Part shown: piece by piece, positions 1 to 9,915 of the stretch
How the letters are laid out: each line of letters begins with the position of its first letter
How positions within the stretch are numbered: position 1 is the first letter of the stretch
Assembly: GCA_947472795.1 (NCBI GenBank)
Contig: CANJBL010000009.1
Span: forward strand, 49,675 to 113,674
Direction of reading: 5' to 3'
Length of the DNA stretch: 64,000 nt
Origin: Fidelibacterota bacterium
GTDB taxonomy: Bacteria; Pseudomonadota; Alphaproteobacteria; Rhodospirillales; Rhodospirillaceae
The notes under the pieces: model-generated
What the model was told of the DNA's origin: nothing
What the model saw: only the letters and a program-made list of their open reading frames with translations
Database searches by the model: none
Program-made: the position numbers and the translations under genes

Positions 1-546
1 GGCGCCGAACACCGCCAGCGCGCCGAAGATCCAGCGCCAGGAGCCCACCAGCAGGATCAATTGGCCAATAGAAGGCGCGAGGATCGGTACCGACAGAAAG
101 ACAATGAAGGCCAGTGACATCACGCGCGCCATCTGCCGGCCCGAAAAGCGGTCGCGCACGATGGACACCACCAGCACGCGGCTCGCTGCCGCACCGATGC
201 CTTGCAGCACGCGCGCGGTCAGCAGCATCGGCAACGACGTTGCCAGCGCCGAACCGAAGCTGAAGATCACATAGAGAACCAGGGCCGTCAGCATCACCGG
301 CTTGCGTCCGAACCTGTCCGCCAGCGTGCCGTAAAAAATCTGCGCGCCGCCGAAGCCCAACAGGTAAGCGGTGATGATCCACTGGCGGTCGTTCTCGGCG
401 ACGATGCCAAGGTCGTGCCCGATGAGCGCTAGCGCCGGCATCATGGAATCGATGGCCAGCGCGTTCACGGCCATGATCGCCGCCACCAGCGACACGAATT
501 GCTTGAAGCCGATATCTTTCACGCCAATATCTTTTACGAGAGTCAT
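1..546 (-). CDS. MFS multidrug exporter, Bcr/CflA-like (3' part outside window)
   Basis: The minus-strand frame opens with ATG at 546 and runs off the left edge, giving the first 182 residues of an integral membrane transporter. The protein has hydrophobic helices and the major-facilitator loop 2-3 motif in the form GTLADRFGRKPV near residues 73-84. A second conserved stretch, ARVLQGIGAAA, follows. This order fits the Bcr/CflA drug-resistance branch of MFS antiporters in the inner membrane. Substrate cannot be told. It lies 79 bases downstream of the DUF2794 gene on the same strand. The missing C-terminal half means that integrity of the gene cannot be judged. Confidence 0.85.
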   Translation of the reverse strand, partial: MTLVKDIGVKDIGFKQFVSLVAAIMAVNALAIDSMMPALALIGHDLGIVAENDRQWIITAYLLGFGGAQIFYGTLADRFGRKPVMLTALVLYVIFSFGSALATSLPMLLTARVLQGIGAAASRVLVVSIVRDRFSGRQMARVMSLAFIVFLSVPILAPSIGQLILLVGSWRWIFGALAVFGA

Positions 547-625
547 GCGCCGACCGACAAAAATGGGGGCCTGCTCATATCACGGCGCAAAGCCCCTGTG
601 CGTGGTGCGTTGGAGAAATTCAGGC

Positions 626-985
626 TTAACCCGACACCAGCCGGATGGGCCGGTCAAAAACCACCAGCACGTCGGCCAGGGTATTACCCTGAGCCACGCG
701 GTGATGACGACTGGTCACCATATAGGGCCGCTGGCGGTTGTTTTTGCCGCGGGTCTTACCGGGCGCCAGTTTCGAGATCACGAACAAAGGATGTTCGTGG
801 CTGTGGCGGAAGATCATGAAGCGCGCCGCATCGGCGCCCATATGGATGGCATAGTCGCGCCATTCGCCGCGGGAGACCCGCGACGCGTAAAGGGCGAGCA
901 GCAGGTTCAGCTCAGGCCGGTTGAAATGCTGGTAAGGGGCTTTGCGCCGGTGGTCCGCGAGGCGAACGACGGCGGTCATGATCAT
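626..985 (-). CDS. DUF2794 domain protein
   Basis: This is a 119-residue soluble protein. The segment FNRPELNLLLALYASRV followed by GEWRDYAI and a C-terminal QGNTLADVLVVFD is the typical layout of DUF2794, a small family largely confined to Alphaproteobacteria with no assigned function. Length matches the family. Two in-frame ATG codons lie at 985 and 979; no strong ribosome binding site separates them. It is read in the same direction as the exporter downstream and the lipoprotein upstream, with a gap of about 140 bases on the upstream side, so an operon is possible but not shown. Confidence 0.85.
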   Translation of the reverse strand: MIMTAVVRLADHRRKAPYQHFNRPELNLLLALYASRVSRGEWRDYAIHMGADAARFMIFRHSHEHPLFVISKLAPGKTRGKNNRQRPYMVTSRHHRVAQGNTLADVLVVFDRPIRLVSG

Positions 986-1122
986 TAGCGGCTCAAAATT
1001 GCGGCATCACGACGCATGCCACTATCTTTTCAGACTGATCTCACCCGATCAAGACTGCTGCGAAGGGAAATTTCGCGGTTTTGCGCCAGTGACAGGCTGT
1101 TCAGCGCCGCGTCAGTGTCGCC

Positions 1123-1413
1123 TTAATAACCTGAGGAGCCCTGGGCCTGGTTCTGGCGGTCCACGTCGGGCCGGTCGAAGCAGTTAGCGTCGGCAATGGT
1201 GGCATAACAATAGCGGCTCACATGCTCGGTCCCGCGCCCCGGCGGACGGGTGGAACAGGCGACATCCGCCACCGCGTTCTCCGCATTGCTGCATTGGAAG
1301 CCGAAGGCCTGGTTATAAACAGGGTCCGGATCGCCCGCGCAGCCGCTCAAGGTCACGCCCAGCAGCGTCAGCGCGGCATAACCCGCGATCTTTGCTTTTG
1401 CGTAACAGGACAT
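1123..1413 (-). CDS. Small Cys-rich lipoprotein
   Basis: A 96-residue protein begins with a short basic N-terminus, a hydrophobic stretch and the lipobox LSGC, so it should be lipidated and anchored to a membrane facing the periplasm. The start at 1413 is preferred over an upstream in-frame ATG at 1458 because it places a classic lipoprotein signal peptide at the N-terminus and has GAGGTG a few bases upstream. The mature part of about 70 residues holds four further cysteines, enough for two disulfides, and a polar tail. I do not recognise a family. It reads away from the YfgM-like gene, with a GC-rich gap between them. Confidence 0.7.
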   Translation of the reverse strand: MSCYAKAKIAGYAALTLLGVTLSGCAGDPDPVYNQAFGFQCSNAENAVADVACSTRPPGRGTEHVSRYCYATIADANCFDRPDVDRQNQAQGSSGY

Positions 1414-1624
1414 GACACCTCGCTGAACCGTGCCCAAAACCGATGGGCAAAAGCCCATTTCGGGCCATGTTGCAGTCTCCCCGGGGCGGGTTAATAAACC
1501 CTAAATTCCCCCCTGGAACAGGGCCCCTTTGCATGGACTTGGGCCCCCCGGCCCATTATGTTCGGGCACGTTTTTTGGCCCGCTGGCCCATGGTCCAAGA
1601 TCATGGCCCCAAGGTGGGTCTTCC

Positions 1625-1647
1625 TAGGCCTTAAGCCCCAAGGCCTA
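1625..1647 (+). promoter_or_regulatory. Perfect 8-bp hairpin before the YfgM-like gene
   Basis: TAGGCCTT and AAGGCCTA form a perfect inverted repeat around a 7-base loop. It lies about 16 bases before the likely ribosome binding site AGAGGA at 1663-1668. The surrounding gap (1459-1657) is rich in GGCCC and GGGCC blocks that can also pair. There is no U-tract, so a terminator is unlikely. It may affect translation of the next gene, but nothing proves a role. Confidence 0.4.
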
Positions 1648-1675
1648 AAGCATTCGAGTGATAGAGGATTCTCCG

Positions 1676-2527
1676 TTGAGCACCGCCAAAGACGTCCCCG
1701 CCGTTGCCGGCAAAGGCAAGAAGCCCAAGGACGACACCGACTACGAACTCGAAGGCTTCATGTCGGAGATCGAGACCGATCTGCGCGAGGACGAGCTCAA
1801 GAAAATCTGGACCAGGCACAGCGGCCTGATCATCGTTTTCGTCGCTGCCCTGCTTGTGGGCGTCGCTGGCTTCAAGTTCTACCAGCAGCGCGAGGCCGCC
1901 GCCCTTCAAGAGACAGCGCGCGGCTACGAGCTTGCCATCCAGGCGCAACAAGCCGGCAAGACCGACGAAGCCATTACGCAGTTCACCGCCATCGGTAAAA
2001 CGGGTGCGAAAGGCTACAGCGCGCTCGCGCGTCTCAACCAGGCTGCGCTTCTGCTTGGGAAGAACGACACCAAGGCCGCCGTCGCGGTCTATAAGTCCAT
2101 CACCGCTGATGCGTCCGCCGATCCGGTGCTGCGCGATCTCGCCACGCTGCTGACCGCGCTGCACAGCTTGGACAGTGATGATCCGAAAGCTCTCGAAGCA
2201 ACGTTGAAGCCGCTCACCGTTGAAGGCGGGGCTTTCAGCGCCTCAGCGCAGGAGTTGACGGCGCTGCTCGCCGCCCGCCAGGGCGATACCGCCCGCGCCG
2301 CCAAGATCCTCGAGACGCTCAATAGCGACGTCACCCTCTCGGCGGCCGTGCGTGAACGCGCCACCGATCTTGCCAAGTTCTACACCGGTGGCGGCACGTC
2401 GCCTGCGATCGTCGCACCTGCATCCGTTGCGCCGGCACCCGTCGCACCCGCTGCTGCTCCGCCCTCTGCTGTTCCGGCAGCACCTGCCGCGGCGGCCCCA
2501 GCGCCGGCTGCACCCGCCAACCGGTAA
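1676..2527 (+). CDS. YfgM-like membrane-anchored TPR protein
   Basis: The protein of about 283 residues has a charged cytoplasmic N-terminus, one membrane helix (around residues 50-70, with IIVFVAALLVGVAGF) and a helical, TPR-like periplasmic part. It ends in a long Ala-Pro tail. This matches YfgM/DUF2133-type proteins, which work with periplasmic chaperones and the Sec translocon in E. coli. The motif DELKKIWTRHSG before the helix is typical. I chose the TTG start at 1676 because AGAGGA sits 7 bases upstream; a GTG at 1658 is the alternative and adds six residues. bamB and der follow on the same strand, the usual order for this family. Confidence 0.85.
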   Translation: MSTAKDVPAVAGKGKKPKDDTDYELEGFMSEIETDLREDELKKIWTRHSGLIIVFVAALLVGVAGFKFYQQREAAALQETARGYELAIQAQQAGKTDEAITQFTAIGKTGAKGYSALARLNQAALLLGKNDTKAAVAVYKSITADASADPVLRDLATLLTALHSLDSDDPKALEATLKPLTVEGGAFSASAQELTALLAARQGDTARAAKILETLNSDVTLSAAVRERATDLAKFYTGGGTSPAIVAPASVAPAPVAPAAAPPSAVPAAPAAAAPAPAAPANR

Positions 2528-2552
2528 GCCCGCACCAGAAAGCCCAGCGTTC

Positions 2553-3899
2553 ATGATCCAGTTTCGCCGCCTTGTTCTTGTTCCCGTTCTCCTCGCCGCC
2601 GTCGTCGGGCTGTCCGGCTGCGACACGCTGAGTGGCATCTTCTCCGGTGACGGCAACAAGCAGAAGCTGCCCGGCACGCGCATCTCGGTGCTGGCGCTCG
2701 AACGCGAACTGCGCCCCAATATCGAAGCCGCCGACACGCGCATCGCCCTGCCGCGCCCCGAGGACACCACCACGTGGCCCGGCGCTGGCGGTCTCTCGCA
2801 CCACGCCATGCACCACCTCGTCATCAGCGCCGCGCCCAAGAAAGTCTGGACGGTGCGCGCCGGCGAAGGGTCCGATTTGCGCAACCGCGCTTTCGCCGAA
2901 CCCATCATCGCGAACGGCCGCATCTACACCATGGATTCCGAGGGCATTGTCATGGCCTTCGATTCCACGACCGGCAAGCGTCAATGGCGCGTGCGGACCG
3001 CGCCGCGTGTCGAGGAAGACAACGACTTCCTCGGCGGGGCGCTGTGCATCGAAGGCAACCGTCTCTTTGTCACCACCGGTGCCGCCCAGGTCGTGGCGCT
3101 GGATGCAGCCAACGGCAAGGAAATCTGGCGCACGCCCGTGGAAACGCCCGTGCGCGCGGCACCCACCGTCAACTCGGGCCGCGTCTTCATTGTCACCATT
3201 GAAAATGAACTCCAGGCGCTCGCCGCCGACACGGGCCGCAAGCTCTGGTCCTACGCCGGCGCGTCCACCTCCACCATGTTGCTGGGCGGCGCCGCACCTG
3301 CCGTCGACGGCGGTGTCGTGGTCGCCACCTTCTCCAGCGGTGAAATGGTCGCGCTGCGCTCCGATAACGGCACCATGCTCTGGAGCGAAACCGTCGTCGC
3401 CAGCCGCCGCACGGAAGCCGCCGCCAATCTTCCCGACATTGCCGCCCGCGCCGTCATCGACCGTGGCCGCGTCTATGCTGTCGGCCAGTCGGGCGCGCTT
3501 GCCGCCATCGACTTGCGCACCGGACGGCGTTTGTGGGACGTGCCGCTCGCCGGCATTTACGAGCCCTGGGTCGCCGGCGATTTCATCTTCGCCATCAGTG
3601 TGGACTCTGAAGCCATCTGCATCGATGCCCGTTCGGGCCGCATCCTCTGGGTGACGCAGCTGCCGCGCTTCGAGAACGAGAAGGCCCGCAAGAACCGCAT
3701 CGTCTGGGCCGGCCCTGCGCTCGCCAGCGACCGCCTCATCCTCGTCAGCTCCGACGACAAGGCCCTCGCGGTCTCGCCCTATTCCGGTGCCGTGCTCGGC
3801 ACCATGGACTTGCGCACCTCCAGCACGCTGCCGCCGGTCTTCGCCAATTCCACCATGTACCTGCTGGATGACGACGGCGACCTTTCGGCTTATCGTTAG
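2553..3899 (+). CDS. bamB: Outer membrane assembly lipoprotein BamB
   Basis: The start at 2553 gives a lipoprotein signal peptide ending in the lipobox LSGC. The mature protein is a beta-propeller made of repeated PQQ-like blades, seen as recurring patterns such as ALDAANGKEIWRT, ALAADTGRKLWSY, AIDLRTGRRLWDV and CIDARSGRILWVT. BamB is a periplasm-facing lipoprotein of the BAM complex that helps insert beta-barrel proteins into the outer membrane. The 448-residue length is somewhat over the E. coli protein, as is usual in Alphaproteobacteria. It sits 25 bases after the YfgM-like gene and before der. Its stop codon overlaps the first bases of a dispersed palindromic repeat. Confidence 0.93.
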   Translation: MIQFRRLVLVPVLLAAVVGLSGCDTLSGIFSGDGNKQKLPGTRISVLALERELRPNIEAADTRIALPRPEDTTTWPGAGGLSHHAMHHLVISAAPKKVWTVRAGEGSDLRNRAFAEPIIANGRIYTMDSEGIVMAFDSTTGKRQWRVRTAPRVEEDNDFLGGALCIEGNRLFVTTGAAQVVALDAANGKEIWRTPVETPVRAAPTVNSGRVFIVTIENELQALAADTGRKLWSYAGASTSTMLLGGAAPAVDGGVVVATFSSGEMVALRSDNGTMLWSETVVASRRTEAAANLPDIAARAVIDRGRVYAVGQSGALAAIDLRTGRRLWDVPLAGIYEPWVAGDFIFAISVDSEAICIDARSGRILWVTQLPRFENEKARKNRIVWAGPALASDRLILVSSDDKALAVSPYSGAVLGTMDLRTSSTLPPVFANSTMYLLDDDGDLSAYR

Positions 3900-4000
3900 A
3901 GCATTTTCCGGCGAAGTGGGAACCGGTTCGCCGCAGAAAATGCGACCAAATAAGATTCTAGGGCGTGTTTTCGATTCAATATTATGTAAACGCGCCCTAG
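3898..4000 (+). repeat. Dispersed palindromic repeat, GCATTTTC family, copy 1
   Basis: This 103-bp element begins AGAGCATTTTC, contains GCGAAGTGG, ACCGGTTCGC and GAAAATGCGACC, and ends in an inverted repeat TAGGGCGTGTTT / AAACGCGCCCTA with one mismatch. Related copies lie at 8337-8435 and 30165-30266. The family is known in general form from many alphaproteobacterial genomes. Here it overlaps the bamB stop codon and fills most of the gap before der. The terminal inverted repeat could act as a transcript-end hairpin. Confidence 0.85.
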
Positions 4001-4059
4001 TACGCCGCTTATCTCTCACGCTTCGATAGGAGCCGGCTTCGTGCCGGCCATGCCGCCTC

Positions 4060-5691
4060 ATGACCGTCGCCCGCGCTAAAAAGAAAATCCGCCGCACCGG
4101 TGCCCGCTCCGCCCGCGGCCATAAGGCGCCTGCGTACCCGAAGAAGCAACGCAAGCCCGTCAAGTCAAAGGGTGCCAGGCCCGAAACCGAGAGCCCGAAG
4201 GCCGAAGCGAAAAAAGCTTCGGCGCAAATGCTCGTCCAGCACAAGGCCAAGCAACAGACCAAGGCGCGCAAGGCCGCCGCCGAGAACGAGGCGATGTTTG
4301 GCGAAGAAGTGGTGCTTCCGCGCAAGTACAAAGCGCCGCCCACCTTCACGGTGGCGATAGTCGGAAGACCAAACGTCGGCAAATCCACGCTTTTCAACCG
4401 CCTGGTGGGGCGCCGCGAAGCTCTGGTGCACGACCGCCCGGGTGTCACGCGCGATCGTAAGTTCGGCCAGGCCGAGCTCATCAATCTGCACTTCAATGTC
4501 ATCGATACCGCCGGCTTTGAAGAAGCCCGCCCCGAAACCCTCGAAGGCCAGATGCGCCGCCAGACCGAGAAGGCTGTCGCGGATGCCGACGTGGCGCTGC
4601 TGCTGGTCGATGCCCGCGCCGGCATCACGCCGCTCGATGCCGCCTTCGCCGATCTTTTGCGCCGCTCAACAACACCCATCGTCCTTGTCGCCAACAAGTG
4701 CGAAGGCAAGGGCCAGGAGTCCGCGCTCTACGACGCCTTTCGTTTAGGCATGGGCGAGCCCTTGCCCATCTCCGCCGAGCACGGCCAGGGCCTCTCCTAT
4801 CTCTATCATGCGCTGGCGCCCTTCGCGGGCCCCGAGGTGAAGGTGGAGCCCATCCCGGAGTCCGAACTCCCGCCGCGCCCCTTGCAGCTGGCCATCATCG
4901 GCAGACCGAATACAGGAAAATCCACGCTCATCAATCGCCTGCTGGGTGAGGATCGCATGCTCACCGGGCCCGAGCCCGGCGTCACGCGCGATGCCGTCAC
5001 CACCGAATGGACCTATAAGGGCCGCGCGATCCGTCTGGTCGATACCGCCGGCGTGCGCAAGCGCGCCAAGATCACCGATGCCGTCGAGAAGCTCTCAGTG
5101 GGTGAAACCTTCGAGGCCGTGAAAATGGCCGAGGTCGTGGTGCTGGTGGTCGAAGCCACCGCCGTCCTCGACAATCAGGAACTCACGCTCGCCCGGCATG
5201 TGATTGATGAGGGCCGCGCGCTGGTCATCGCCGTCAACAAGTGGGATGCCATCAAGGAAAAACGCCGCGCGCTCGAAACGCTGGAAGAGCGTTTGCGCGA
5301 TTCACTGGCGCAGGTGAAGAACATCCCCACCATCACCATCTCCGGCCTCACCGGCCAGCGCGTCGATACGCTGATGGAAGAAGTCTTCCGCGTGCACGAT
5401 ATCTGGAACACGCGCGTGCCCTCGGCGGCCCTGAACCGTTGGCTGGCTTCCGCCACGCAGGCCCATCCGCCGCCGCTGTCATCGCACAAGCAGCGCATCA
5501 AACTGCGCTACGGCACCCAGGTGAAATCGCGTCCGCCCACGTTCGTGCTCTTCTCCACGCGCGGCGGCGACCTGCCGGAAGCCTACATGCGTTATCTCAT
5601 CAACGGCATCCGCGACACGTTTGGTTTGGACGGCGTGCCCATCCGCATCCATCTGCGCAAGCCGAATAACCCGTATGAGGAAGAGAAGTAG
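4060..5691 (+). CDS. der: Ribosome assembly GTPase Der (EngA) with long basic N-terminal extension
   Basis: Der carries two GTPase domains in tandem and a C-terminal KH-like domain, and acts in the cytoplasm in maturation of the 50S subunit. The first G1 loop GRPNVGKS is at residues 102-109 and the second, GRPNTGKS, near residue 281. Both domains have DTAG and NKWD/NKCE-type motifs. In E. coli Der the first G1 loop is at about residue 9, so this protein has roughly 93 extra residues, rich in Lys, Arg and Ala. Codon usage in the extension looks like the rest of the gene. The ATG at 4060 lacks a close ribosome binding site: AGGAG is 28 bases upstream, separated by a GCCGGC hairpin. An internal start (for example Met79) cannot be excluded. 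Confidence 0.96.
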   Translation: MTVARAKKKIRRTGARSARGHKAPAYPKKQRKPVKSKGARPETESPKAEAKKASAQMLVQHKAKQQTKARKAAAENEAMFGEEVVLPRKYKAPPTFTVAIVGRPNVGKSTLFNRLVGRREALVHDRPGVTRDRKFGQAELINLHFNVIDTAGFEEARPETLEGQMRRQTEKAVADADVALLLVDARAGITPLDAAFADLLRRSTTPIVLVANKCEGKGQESALYDAFRLGMGEPLPISAEHGQGLSYLYHALAPFAGPEVKVEPIPESELPPRPLQLAIIGRPNTGKSTLINRLLGEDRMLTGPEPGVTRDAVTTEWTYKGRAIRLVDTAGVRKRAKITDAVEKLSVGETFEAVKMAEVVVLVVEATAVLDNQELTLARHVIDEGRALVIAVNKWDAIKEKRRALETLEERLRDSLAQVKNIPTITISGLTGQRVDTLMEEVFRVHDIWNTRVPSAALNRWLASATQAHPPPLSSHKQRIKLRYGTQVKSRPPTFVLFSTRGGDLPEAYMRYLINGIRDTFGLDGVPIRIHLRKPNNPYEEEK

Positions 5692-5703
5692 CGTCCCCTC
5701 GCT

Positions 5704-5753
5704 CGTCACCCCGGACAAGCCGAGTTCTTGGCGAGGCGCGATCCGGGGTCCAG
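5704..5753. repeat. CCCCGGA-TCCGGGG type palindromic repeat fragment
   Basis: The segment has CACCCCGGACAAGCC and the matching GATCCGGGGTCCAGAG, a short inverted repeat resembling the edges of the longer elements at 18740-18903 and 42970-43112. It lies in the gap between the convergent der and protease genes. It is best seen as a solo or decayed copy. Confidence 0.6.
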
Positions 5754-5775
5754 AGCAAAACATTCGGTCTAAACA

Positions 5776-5811
5776 AATCCGGCGCCGCTCATCTCTGAAC
5801 GGCGCCGGATT
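5776..5811. terminator. Bidirectional terminator between der and the Do-type protease
   Basis: AATCCGGCGCCG and CGGCGCCGGATT form a perfect 12-bp stem around a 12-base loop, followed by TTGTT on the plus strand and by TTTG on the minus strand. It lies between two convergent genes and would end transcripts from both. Confidence 0.8.
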
Positions 5812-5848
5812 GTTGTCCAGCTTGAGCGGCTGGTATCTTTTTTTGCGG

Positions 5849-7357
<1,509 letters not shown>

Positions 7358-7624
7358 GAGGATATAAAACCTTTCCACCAGAATTGATCGTCGCTTTTGT
7401 TGTCCAAGCGCTCGGCCCCGCAAGGGGAGATGAGCTGCGGCGGCGCTTGCGGCAATTCGTCCCCGAAATCTTGTCCCAACGGCCCAATTTCTCAAGCATG
7501 GTTCACAGCGTTGTAATTCGCTGCCCACGAGAGATAACGGCGGAAAACCGCCAAAGTTCGCCAAAATAGAGACAGACTATCGCTTTTGTAACCACGCCGT
7601 TTCACGGTAAACGGGCGCGGGCGG

Positions 7625-8335
7625 CTACTGCGCCTTGAAAACTTCGCCGGTCTTGGTGAAGTCCGCCGCTGCCAGATCCACAAACGCACCTGTGATCTCT
7701 TCCGGCGTCTTCAAGGTCATGGGGTCTTCGCCCGGATAAGCGGCAGCCCGCATCTTGGTCCGCACGGCGCCGGGGTCGATCAGGTTCGCGCGCACCGTGG
7801 TGTGCGCCATCTCGGCGGCATAGGTTTTCACCATTTGCTCCAGCGCGGCTTTGGAGGCGGCATAAGGCCCCCAGTACATGCGCGCTTCGCTGGCAACTTT
7901 CGACGTCACGAAAATCGCGCGGCCCGCAATGGACTGTTGCAGCAATCCATCCATCGAGCGCAGCAGGCGCCAGTTGGCGTGCACATTGAGGTCGAACACA
8001 TCCGTCCACATCTTGGGTTTGTAGTGGCCCATGGGCGAAAGCTGGCCCAGTGCGGCTGCCGCACCCACCAGAATGTCCAGCTTGCCGAAGCGTTGGTAAA
8101 GCCCTTGCGCGACCTGATCGATCTTGTCGAAGTCCGTCAGGCTTTCAGGAATCAGCATGGCGCCCTGGCCGGTCGCTTTGCGGATGGCGTCGTCCAATTC
8201 TTCAAGGGCACCTTGTGTGCGCGCCATGGCGGCGACGGTCGCACCTTCTTCGGCGAAGCGGAGGGCCACGGCCCGGCCAATGCCGCGCGATGCCCCGGTC
8301 ACAAGCGCGATGCGCCCTTCAAGACGGCCAGTCAT
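7625..8335 (-). CDS. SDR-family oxidoreductase
   Basis: The 236-residue protein has the Rossmann dinucleotide motif TGASRGIG near the N-terminus and the catalytic YAASK with an upstream serine in VTSKV. The usual NNAG motif is replaced by VGAAAALG, a departure also found in some divergent short-chain dehydrogenases. Substrate is unknown. In many Alphaproteobacteria an SDR of this type directly follows purF, as here. The start codon is only one base from the repeat that fills the whole gap to purF, so the transcript from purF must cross that element. Confidence 0.88.
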   Translation of the reverse strand: MTGRLEGRIALVTGASRGIGRAVALRFAEEGATVAAMARTQGALEELDDAIRKATGQGAMLIPESLTDFDKIDQVAQGLYQRFGKLDILVGAAAALGQLSPMGHYKPKMWTDVFDLNVHANWRLLRSMDGLLQQSIAGRAIFVTSKVASEARMYWGPYAASKAALEQMVKTYAAEMAHTTVRANLIDPGAVRTKMRAAAYPGEDPMTLKTPEEITGAFVDLAAADFTKTGEVFKAQ

Positions 8336-8336
8336 A

Positions 8337-8435
8337 AGAGCATTTTCAGGCGAAGTGGGTACCGGTTCGCCGTCGAAAATGCGACCAAACAGGAATCAAG
8401 GACGTGTTTGCAATTCATAATCCAAACACGTCCTT
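8337..8435 (-). repeat. Dispersed palindromic repeat, GCATTTTC family, copy 2
   Basis: This copy has the same core as the one at 3898-4000 and ends in a perfect 12-bp inverted repeat AAGGACGTGTTT / AAACACGTCCTT (8398-8409 and 8424-8435). It occupies the entire interval between the SDR start codon and the purF stop codon and overlaps the purF stop. Read on the minus strand the terminal hairpin could weaken read-through from purF into the SDR gene. Confidence 0.85.
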
Positions 8436-9915
8436 ACGCGCGATCTTCGTTGAGCAGGGAAAGCTGCTTGGGCTGGTTGCCGGCGTTCTTGTCCGTCAGC
8501 GGCAGCGGATAATCGCCCGTGAAACAGGCGTCGCAGTATTGCGGGTGATCACTCGCGCGCTTGGCTTCACCCACCGCCTTGTAAAGGCCATCGATGGAGA
8601 TGAAGGCGAGGCTATCCACGCCCAGCAGCTTGGCCATGCCCGCAAGGTCGTGCTGCGCGGCCAGCAGTTTGTCGTAGTCCGGCGTGTCGATGCCGAAGAA
8701 ACACGGATGCGCTGTCGGCGGCGAGGAGATGCGCATATGCACTTCCGTGGCCCCAGCTTGGCGGACCATTTCGACAATCTTGGTCGAGGTCGTGCCGCGC
8801 ACGATGGAATCATCCACCAACACCACGCGCTTGCCGGCCAGCACTTCTTTGTTGGGGTTGTGCTTGCGCTTCACGCCCAAGTGCCGGGTCTTGTCCGTGG
8901 GCTGGATGAACGTTCTGCCAACGTAATGGTTTCGGATGATGCCGTATTCGAAGGGCACACGCGCCGCTGCCGCATATCCCAGGGCCGCCGGCACGCCAGA
9001 GTCCGGCACCGGCACCACCACGTCGCAATCGACGGGGCTTTCCTTGGCCAACTGCGCGCCGATGTGCTTGCGCACCTCGTACACACTGTGACCTTCGCTG
9101 ATGCTGTCGGGGCGTGCGAAGTAGATGTACTCGAAAATGCAGAAGCGCGGATGCTGCTTCGGGAAAGGCTTCAGGCTGCGCACGTTGTCGTGCGTGATGA
9201 TCACGATCTCACCCGGGTCGATATCGCGCACGAACTCAGCACCGATGATATCCAGCGCGCAGGTCTCGGATGCGAAGATCCATGCCTTATCGAGTTTGCC
9301 CAGCACCAAGGGGCGCACGCCCAAGGGGTCGCGCGCGCCGATCAGCGCGGTGTTGGTCATGCAGACAAAGGAATACGCACCTTCGATCTGGCGCAAGGCG
9401 CCCACAAGACGCTCTTCGAAGGTGGCTTCCTGGCTGGTGGCGATCAGGTGCGTCACCACTTCCGTGTCCGAGGTGGACTGGAAGAGGCAGCCGCGCTTTT
9501 GCAACTCTTTGCGGATGGTCAGCGCGTTGGTCAGGTTGCCGTTGTGGGCAATAGCGAAGCCGCCATAGTCGAACTCGGCGAACAGGGGCTGCACATTGCG
9601 CAGGATGGTCGCCCCCGTCGTGGCGTAGCGCGTATGCCCCACGGCCAGATCGCCCGACAGGCGCTCCATGACCGACTCATTGTTGAAGTTCTCCGAGACG
9701 TGGCCCATGCCCCGGTGGCTGTTGAACTGGCGCCCGTCGTAGGAAACGATCCCGGCGGCTTCTTGTCCACGATGCTGCAAGGCGTGCAGGCCGAGGGCCG
9801 TGTGTGCTGCGGCATCCGTATCGCCGATGATGCCAAAGACGCCGCACTCTTCCTTCAGATGATCGCCATCCTCGGACGCGTCAAATGGGTTCGTTACGGC
9901 GGGCAACTCTGTCAT
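8434..9915 (-). CDS. purF: Amidophosphoribosyltransferase PurF
   Basis: PurF makes 5-phosphoribosylamine from PRPP and glutamine, the first committed step of purine synthesis, in the cytoplasm. The N-terminal glutamine amidotransferase domain begins with EECGVFGI, where Cys24 would be the nucleophile exposed after propeptide removal. Further matches are GMGHVSENF, VGHTRYATTG and the PRPP-binding VVLVDDSIVRGTTS in the phosphoribosyltransferase half. At 493 residues it has the normal length. Its start overlaps the cvpA stop by four bases (ATGA), the usual cvpA-purF pairing. Confidence 0.97.
   Translation of the reverse strand: MTELPAVTNPFDASEDGDHLKEECGVFGIIGDTDAAAHTALGLHALQHRGQEAAGIVSYDGRQFNSHRGMGHVSENFNNESVMERLSGDLAVGHTRYATTGATILRNVQPLFAEFDYGGFAIAHNGNLTNALTIRKELQKRGCLFQSTSDTEVVTHLIATSQEATFEERLVGALRQIEGAYSFVCMTNTALIGARDPLGVRPLVLGKLDKAWIFASETCALDIIGAEFVRDIDPGEIVIITHDNVRSLKPFPKQHPRFCIFEYIYFARPDSISEGHSVYEVRKHIGAQLAKESPVDCDVVVPVPDSGVPAALGYAAAARVPFEYGIIRNHYVGRTFIQPTDKTRHLGVKRKHNPNKEVLAGKRVVLVDDSIVRGTTSTKIVEMVRQAGATEVHMRISSPPTAHPCFFGIDTPDYDKLLAAQHDLAGMAKLLGVDSLAFISIDGLYKAVGEAKRASDHPQYCDACFTGDYPLPLTDKNAGNQPKQLSLLNEDRA

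Noticed and set aside
1459..1657. Possible structured RNA gene in a GGCCC-rich gap
   Set aside because: Apart from the 8-bp hairpin at 1625-1647 the pairing blocks are short and interchangeable, and no promoter or terminator frames them.
2331..4709. A 792-codon open frame on the minus strand across bamB and der
   Set aside because: It is antisense to two clear genes, has no domain pattern, and long antisense frames are common in GC-rich DNA with strong third-position bias.
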